From Amycolatopsis pithecellobii (GTDB lineage Bacteria > Actinomycetota > Actinomycetes > Mycobacteriales > Pseudonocardiaceae), in contig NZ_WMBA01000001.1 in assembly GCF_009707865.1 (NCBI RefSeq), forward strand, positions 186,001-250,000: DNA of 64,000 nt, read 5' to 3'. The position numbers were made by a program, and so were the translations under genes. This document shows positions 60,267-64,000 of the stretch, piece by piece (the first letter of the stretch is position 1; each line of letters starts with the position of its first letter). The notes beneath the pieces are model-generated. The model had not been told where the DNA came from and did not search any database. It saw only the letters and a list, made by a program, of their open reading frames with translations.

Positions 60267-61370
60267 ATGAGCACCAAGAGCTCAAGGATGCGCTCGCTCG
60301 CGCTCGTTGCACTGGGGGCCGTGACATTGCCCCTCGGCTTGGCCGCGTGCGGCGATGCCGGGTCGGCGCAGTCCGGAGGCCCCGGGCACAAGCCCACTGT
60401 CGTGGTGGCGGCGCTTCAGGCAGCCGCGAAGTACTACCAGGAGGAAATGGACGGCGCCAAGGCCTTCGGCGTCGAGGACGGAAACGTCAACCTCACGGTC
60501 ACCGCCCCGCCGAGCTACGACTCCGGGGTGGCCCAGAAGCAGATCAGGGATCTGCTGGCCACCGGCCCCGACGCCATCGGCATCACCCCGCAGCCGCCGG
60601 ACCTCTGGGGACGGACGATGAAGGACGCCGTCTCGCGACTGGATGGGAAGGTCATCTCGTTCAGCGAACGCACGGCGTCCACCGAGAACGGCGCCAAGGA
60701 CGCGGCGGTCAAGACGACGGTCGGTTACAACGACCGGGGCCAGGCCCGGACCCTGCTGGAGCAGACCATCAAGGTCGGCAACATCCCGGCCTCCAGCACC
60801 GGCAAGGTGCTCCTCGCCGGGTGCACGGCGGACCAGACGGGCACGGTTGCGCTCCGGCTGCAGGGCTTCCAGGATGCGGTGAAGGAGCTGCTGCCCCAAG
60901 CGCAGGTGGTGACGCTCGTTTCCGCACCCGACGTGAAGGAGAACCAGGATCGCTGGTCGTCCGCGCTGACAGCTCATCCCGACGCGGTGCTGGCCGCGGG
61001 CACCTGTGAGCCGGACGGGCAGAGCCTTTACCGGTTGAAGAAGGAGCGCGGCTACAACTTCGCGCTCGGCGCCATGGAGCTCACGCCCGAGTCGATTTCC
61101 GGCCTCAGGGACGGGCTGACCACCGCCGTGCAGTCGGCGAATACCTGGTTGATGGGCTACACCACCGCTCGCATGCTGACCATGGCCGCCCGTGGTGAAA
61201 AGCTCCCCGCCGGGTTCGTGGCGACGGGAGGAACCCTGTTCACCAAGGACAACGTCAATGACACTGAGGTGCGCGAGACCGACCCGGCCAAGTTCTACAA
61301 GCCGCTTGTGGACAAGCTTTTCGCGAACGGAATGCCCAAGGCGGCGCCGGTCGCGGATGCGTGGAACTAG
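60267..61370 (+). CDS. sugar-type ABC transporter substrate-binding lipoprotein
   Basis: 367 aa. The signal peptide ends in lipobox LAAC with Cys28 (GLAACGDAGS), so it is anchored outside the membrane. The mature protein has the periplasmic binding protein type I fold (TVVVAALQAAAKYYQEEMDG, then LLATGPDAIGITPQPP). AGGAGAGGAA precedes the ATG. It captures the ligand for the CUT2-type importer encoded around it. The ligand may be a sugar, autoinducer-2-like compound or glycoside. Confidence 0.87.
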   Translation: MSTKSSRMRSLALVALGAVTLPLGLAACGDAGSAQSGGPGHKPTVVVAALQAAAKYYQEEMDGAKAFGVEDGNVNLTVTAPPSYDSGVAQKQIRDLLATGPDAIGITPQPPDLWGRTMKDAVSRLDGKVISFSERTASTENGAKDAAVKTTVGYNDRGQARTLLEQTIKVGNIPASSTGKVLLAGCTADQTGTVALRLQGFQDAVKELLPQAQVVTLVSAPDVKENQDRWSSALTAHPDAVLAAGTCEPDGQSLYRLKKERGYNFALGAMELTPESISGLRDGLTTAVQSANTWLMGYTTARMLTMAARGEKLPAGFVATGGTLFTKDNVNDTEVRETDPAKFYKPLVDKLFANGMPKAAPVADAWN

Positions 61371-61406
61371 CCGGAAAACCCCGAACGAGACGCCAGCGAG
61401 GACCCC

Positions 61407-62945
61407 ATGTACACGGTCAAAGATCTGCACAAGACCTACGGTGGCGTGACGGCCCTCGCCGGCGTCGACTTCGAGATCCTTCCCGGCGAGGTGCACGCGC
61501 TGCTGGGCGCCAACGGCGCGGGCAAGTCGACCCTGATCAAGATCCTCGTCGGCGCCGCCCAGCCGGACGCGGGTCGGCTCGAGCTCGACGGCGCGCCGGT
61601 CAGCTTCACCAACACCCGCGATGCGGCCGACCGTGGTGTCGCGATCGTGTCGCAGGAGCTGACGCTCTTCCCACACCTCGACGTGCTCCAGAACCTGTTC
61701 CTCGGCCGGGAACCGCTCGCCGCCGGGATCGCCCTCGACCGGCGCGCGATGCGGCGTATCGCCGCCCCGGTACTCGCGGCGATCGGCCTGGATGTCGACG
61801 TCAGCCGGCCACTCGGTTCCTTGCGGCTCGGCGAGCAGCAGCTGGTCGAGATCGCCCGTGCGCTGCTCGAGGATCCGAAGATCCTGATCCTCGACGAGCC
61901 GACGTCGGCTCTCCAGGCGACCGAGACCGAACGGCTGCTCGGCGTGGTGCGCAATCTGCGTGACCGTGGCGTCGCCGTCGTTTATGTGTCCCACTTCCTC
62001 GAGGATGTCTTCGCCGTCGCGGACCGGATCACGGTGCTGCGGTCGGGCAAGGTCGCCGTCTCCCGTCGCCCGCGTGCGGAGATGACAATCCAGGGCACGG
62101 TTCGCGCGATGCTCGGCGAGGCCGTCGCCCACGATCGCCGGACGTCCGAAACCGTGGCGTTCGATGACGCGTCCGGCTCGGCCGGGTCGCTCGTCCTCAC
62201 GGGCGTCGCCGTCACGGGCATCCTCGAGCCGTTCGACCTCACCGCAAGGCCGGGCGAGGTCGTCGGGCTCGCGGGCCTGGAAGGCTCCGGCGCTCGTGCC
62301 GTGCTCGACGTGGTTTTCGGTCGCCTGCGGCCGAGCCGGGGCCGGATCACCTTGCCGGAAGGCGGCGGCTGGCCGATGACGATGAACCGTGCGGTGAAGG
62401 CGGGGATCGCTTATATCCCGGCGGACCGCAAGCGGCTCGGGCTGATGCTGGACGTGTCGATCGCGGAGAACATCAGTACGGTCAAAGGCGGACCGTTGAA
62501 GCGGATGGGCATGGTGCTCGGCCGCCGGACGATGCAGCGCCGAGCCGAGCACTGGCGCGAAACCCTGAACATCGCGATGTCCAGCTCGGCTCAGCCGGTC
62601 GGCTCGCTCTCGGGTGGGAACCAGCAGAAGGTCGTCTTCGCGAAGTGGCTGGAAGCGGATCCTTCGGTGATCCTCCTCGACGACCCGTCGCGGGGCGTCG
62701 ATGTGGGCGCGAAGGATGACATGCATGCGATCATCGCGCAGATGGCGGCCGGCCAGAAGGTGGTGCTCTACACGTCCAGCGACCTCGAGGAGATGGCGAA
62801 GATCTGCGACCGGGTCGTTGTCTTCTTCGGTGGCCGTGCCGTGGGCGAGGTGGGCGGCGAGCAGCTCTCCGAGAGTGTCCTGATGGAGGCGATCAACGTC
62901 GGCGGGGTCGATGAGGGTCGCACCGAACGTCTGCGTCAACTGTGA
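61407..62945 (+). CDS. sugar-type ABC transporter ATPase, duplicated (RbsA-like)
   Basis: 512 aa with two ATPase halves. The N-terminal half has Walker A GANGAGKST at 34-42, the signature LRLGEQQLVEIARAL and Walker B LILDEPTSAL. The C-terminal half is degenerate: its Walker A position reads GLEGSGAR, but it keeps LSGGNQQKVVFAKWL and ILLDDPSRGVDVG. Asymmetric halves are usual for CUT2 ATPases. It energises the permease encoded at 59160. Confidence 0.9.
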   Translation: MYTVKDLHKTYGGVTALAGVDFEILPGEVHALLGANGAGKSTLIKILVGAAQPDAGRLELDGAPVSFTNTRDAADRGVAIVSQELTLFPHLDVLQNLFLGREPLAAGIALDRRAMRRIAAPVLAAIGLDVDVSRPLGSLRLGEQQLVEIARALLEDPKILILDEPTSALQATETERLLGVVRNLRDRGVAVVYVSHFLEDVFAVADRITVLRSGKVAVSRRPRAEMTIQGTVRAMLGEAVAHDRRTSETVAFDDASGSAGSLVLTGVAVTGILEPFDLTARPGEVVGLAGLEGSGARAVLDVVFGRLRPSRGRITLPEGGGWPMTMNRAVKAGIAYIPADRKRLGLMLDVSIAENISTVKGGPLKRMGMVLGRRTMQRRAEHWRETLNIAMSSSAQPVGSLSGGNQQKVVFAKWLEADPSVILLDDPSRGVDVGAKDDMHAIIAQMAAGQKVVLYTSSDLEEMAKICDRVVVFFGGRAVGEVGGEQLSESVLMEAINVGGVDEGRTERLRQL

Positions 62946-62959
62946 AGGGGAGTTCAGCC

Positions 62960-63550
62960 GTGACATCAGCCAGCAGTTTCGGTAGCACCGGCGCGCCGAC
63001 CATCTTCGGCAGGCCGATCGTCCACATCGGATACACGGTCGAGAGCATTCCGGATGCTGTCGACTTCCTTGCCGGCACCTTGGGTGCGGGCCCGTTCTTC
63101 CTGATGAAGGACATCCGCATCCCGGTGCTCCGCAACGCCAACGGCCCGATCATCTGGGACCACTCGGCCGCCTTCGGCCAATGGGGTAACGTCGGCATCG
63201 AGCTTCAGCAGATCGACAAGCTGGAGCCCGCCGACGCGTTCGGGCCCACCTACCAGCGGACCAGTGGGGTCAACCACGTCGCTTACCTCGCGGACGACCT
63301 CGCCCAGGAACGCGCACGGCTGGAGGAAATGGGGCTGCCGCTGCTGTTCGAAGCGTCGAACGGGCCGCACGAGTCACTCCTGTTCGACGCGCCGCTGCTG
63401 GGCCACACGATCGAAGTCCACCAGGACTTCGCGCTGTTCCAGCAACTCCGGGCGGTGATGGTGGCCTCGGCCGAAGGGTGGGACGGCAGCGACCCGCTCC
63501 GTCCCGTGCCCCGCGCGCTGCAGGAAACGCTGGCGAGCGCGGACGTCTGA
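62960..63550 (+). CDS. VOC-superfamily protein
   Basis: 196 aa from GTG 62960, with GAAGGGGAG upstream; GTG 62942 is an alternative. Two VOC modules are seen (IVHIGYTVESIPDAVDFLAG, then VNHVAYLADDLAQERARLEE) and a C-terminal glutamate in HTIEVHQDF. The pattern resembles 4-hydroxyphenylpyruvate dioxygenase- or methylmalonyl-CoA epimerase-like VOC proteins. It follows the ABC ATPase gene and precedes the glycoside-hydrolase-like gene, so it may act on the imported compound. Confidence 0.78.
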   Translation: MTSASSFGSTGAPTIFGRPIVHIGYTVESIPDAVDFLAGTLGAGPFFLMKDIRIPVLRNANGPIIWDHSAAFGQWGNVGIELQQIDKLEPADAFGPTYQRTSGVNHVAYLADDLAQERARLEEMGLPLLFEASNGPHESLLFDAPLLGHTIEVHQDFALFQQLRAVMVASAEGWDGSDPLRPVPRALQETLASADV

Positions 63551-63556
63551 TCGGTC

Positions 63557-64000
63557 ATGGGATTCGAGAGCACGAAGCTGCGCAAGGTCGCGGGATTCTT
63601 CGGTGTGGCACGCAATGGCGCGAGATGGTCGTTCATGGACCCGCGGGGTGCCCCGTTCTTCAGCCTCGGGGTCAATCACGCCGACGAGAGCAATTTGAAG
63701 TACCCCAGCAACATTGAGATCTGGCGCCGACGGTACGGCTCACGCGCGGCGTGGATCACCAACGGTGTGGTGCGTGACCTCGATGCCTGGGGCTTCAACA
63801 CCATCGGGTGGACCTCGGAGTGCGTGGCCTTGGGTGAGGTAACGGTCAACGACTATGAGGCTCCCTACGACGCCAAGCACTCCAAGCCGTGGGAGATCAC
63901 CGATTTCGCGATCGCCGGGAGGCCGTACTGCATCGCGTTGCCGGTCGCACCGATCGAGGGGTGGAACCTCAACCCGGTGTTCCCGGATGTGTTCTCGCGC
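63557..64000 (+). CDS. glycoside hydrolase-like protein (3' end outside window)
   Basis: Open frame from ATG 63557 to the window edge, 148 codons with no stop. The sequence WSFMDPRGAPFFSLGVNHAD, then IWRRRYGSRAAWITNGVV and DLDAWGFNTIGWTSE, is the pattern of beta-agarase/TIM-barrel glycoside hydrolases. It starts 6 nt after the VOC stop, in the same operon as the ABC importer. Cytoplasmic, as no signal peptide is visible. Likely cleaves an imported glycoside. Family assignment is by pattern only. Confidence 0.72.
   Translation, partial: MGFESTKLRKVAGFFGVARNGARWSFMDPRGAPFFSLGVNHADESNLKYPSNIEIWRRRYGSRAAWITNGVVRDLDAWGFNTIGWTSECVALGEVTVNDYEAPYDAKHSKPWEITDFAIAGRPYCIALPVAPIEGWNLNPVFPDVFSR

Noticed and set aside
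60282-62966. An 894-codon minus-strand frame opposite the ABC transporter genes
   Set aside because: Same reason; the plus-strand lipoprotein and RbsA motifs are unambiguous.

Overview
The window is GC-rich actinomycete chromosome. GTG and TTG starts are common, many stop/start junctions overlap by 4 nt, and a one-component regulator stands beside almost every operon. The mix of aromatic catabolism, acyl-CoA ligases, MFS exporters, a LOG protein and COG2345, HxlR and MmyB-type regulators suggests Pseudonocardiaceae (Amycolatopsis or a relative); this placement is inference. I found no rRNA, tRNA, IS element, integrase or CRISPR array.

Layout. (1) 1-11.6 kb: the 3' end of a gentisate pathway (gentisate dioxygenase, 3-hydroxybenzoate 6-hydroxylase, SMP-30 protein). 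An acyl-CoA operon follows (ligase, ThDP lyase/synthase-like enzyme, enoyl-CoA hydratase, acyl-CoA dehydrogenase, SDR, TetR), and a second acyl-CoA ligase is broken by one in-frame TAG. (2) 11.6-16.8 kb: AraC and HxlR regulators, quinone oxidoreductase, aldehyde dehydrogenase and WrbA-like flavoprotein with a divergent TetR. (3) 16.9-22.7 kb: two operons around a Crp/Fnr-type gene that share a GTGAC-N4-GTTAC site: cupin plus a creatinase-like M24 protein, and AKR-LigA-LigB-hydrolase-muconolactone isomerase-like. (4) 22.7-25.4 kb: cysteine-rich COG2345 regulator, DUF2231 membrane protein, GTP cyclohydrolase I and HAD hydrolase.

(5) 25.5-39.1 kb is the most interesting part, two divergent operons. 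The left one has GNAT, an FAD subunit, a fused 2Fe-2S/Mo hydroxylase (YgfM-XdhD-like) and a PLP dehydratase. The right one has a LOG phosphoribohydrolase, FAD monooxygenase, lactate/malate-type dehydrogenase, diverged D-Ala-D-Ala ligase homologue, YgeY-like M20 hydrolase, MFS transporter, allantoinase and allantoin/hydantoin racemase. It reads as a purine/ureide locus carrying an inserted dehydrogenase-ligase-peptidase trio. The trio resembles vanHAX in logic but is built from other families, and the ligase has lost several catalytic-site residues. A 22-bp tandem repeat and an FAD-monooxygenase remnant close the region.

(6) 39.4-46.4 kb: peroxiredoxin, quinone oxidoreductase, acetamidase and cupin genes; two promoters carry the identical 16-bp palindrome TACCGTCTAGACGGTA beside a TetR gene. 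An amidohydrolase and a Dabb protein follow, each with its own TetR. (7) 46.4-56.1 kb: redox and sugar-type enzymes, alpha/beta hydrolase, MFS, LysR, and an SDR/TetR pair separated by a perfect 22-bp inverted repeat. (8) 56.2-64 kb: a second muconolactone isomerase-like protein, a fused 2-oxoacid dehydrogenase E1, two VOC proteins, a sugar-type ABC importer and the start of a glycoside-hydrolase-like gene cut by the window edge.

All functional calls are by-eye readings of motifs and context; no database search was run.
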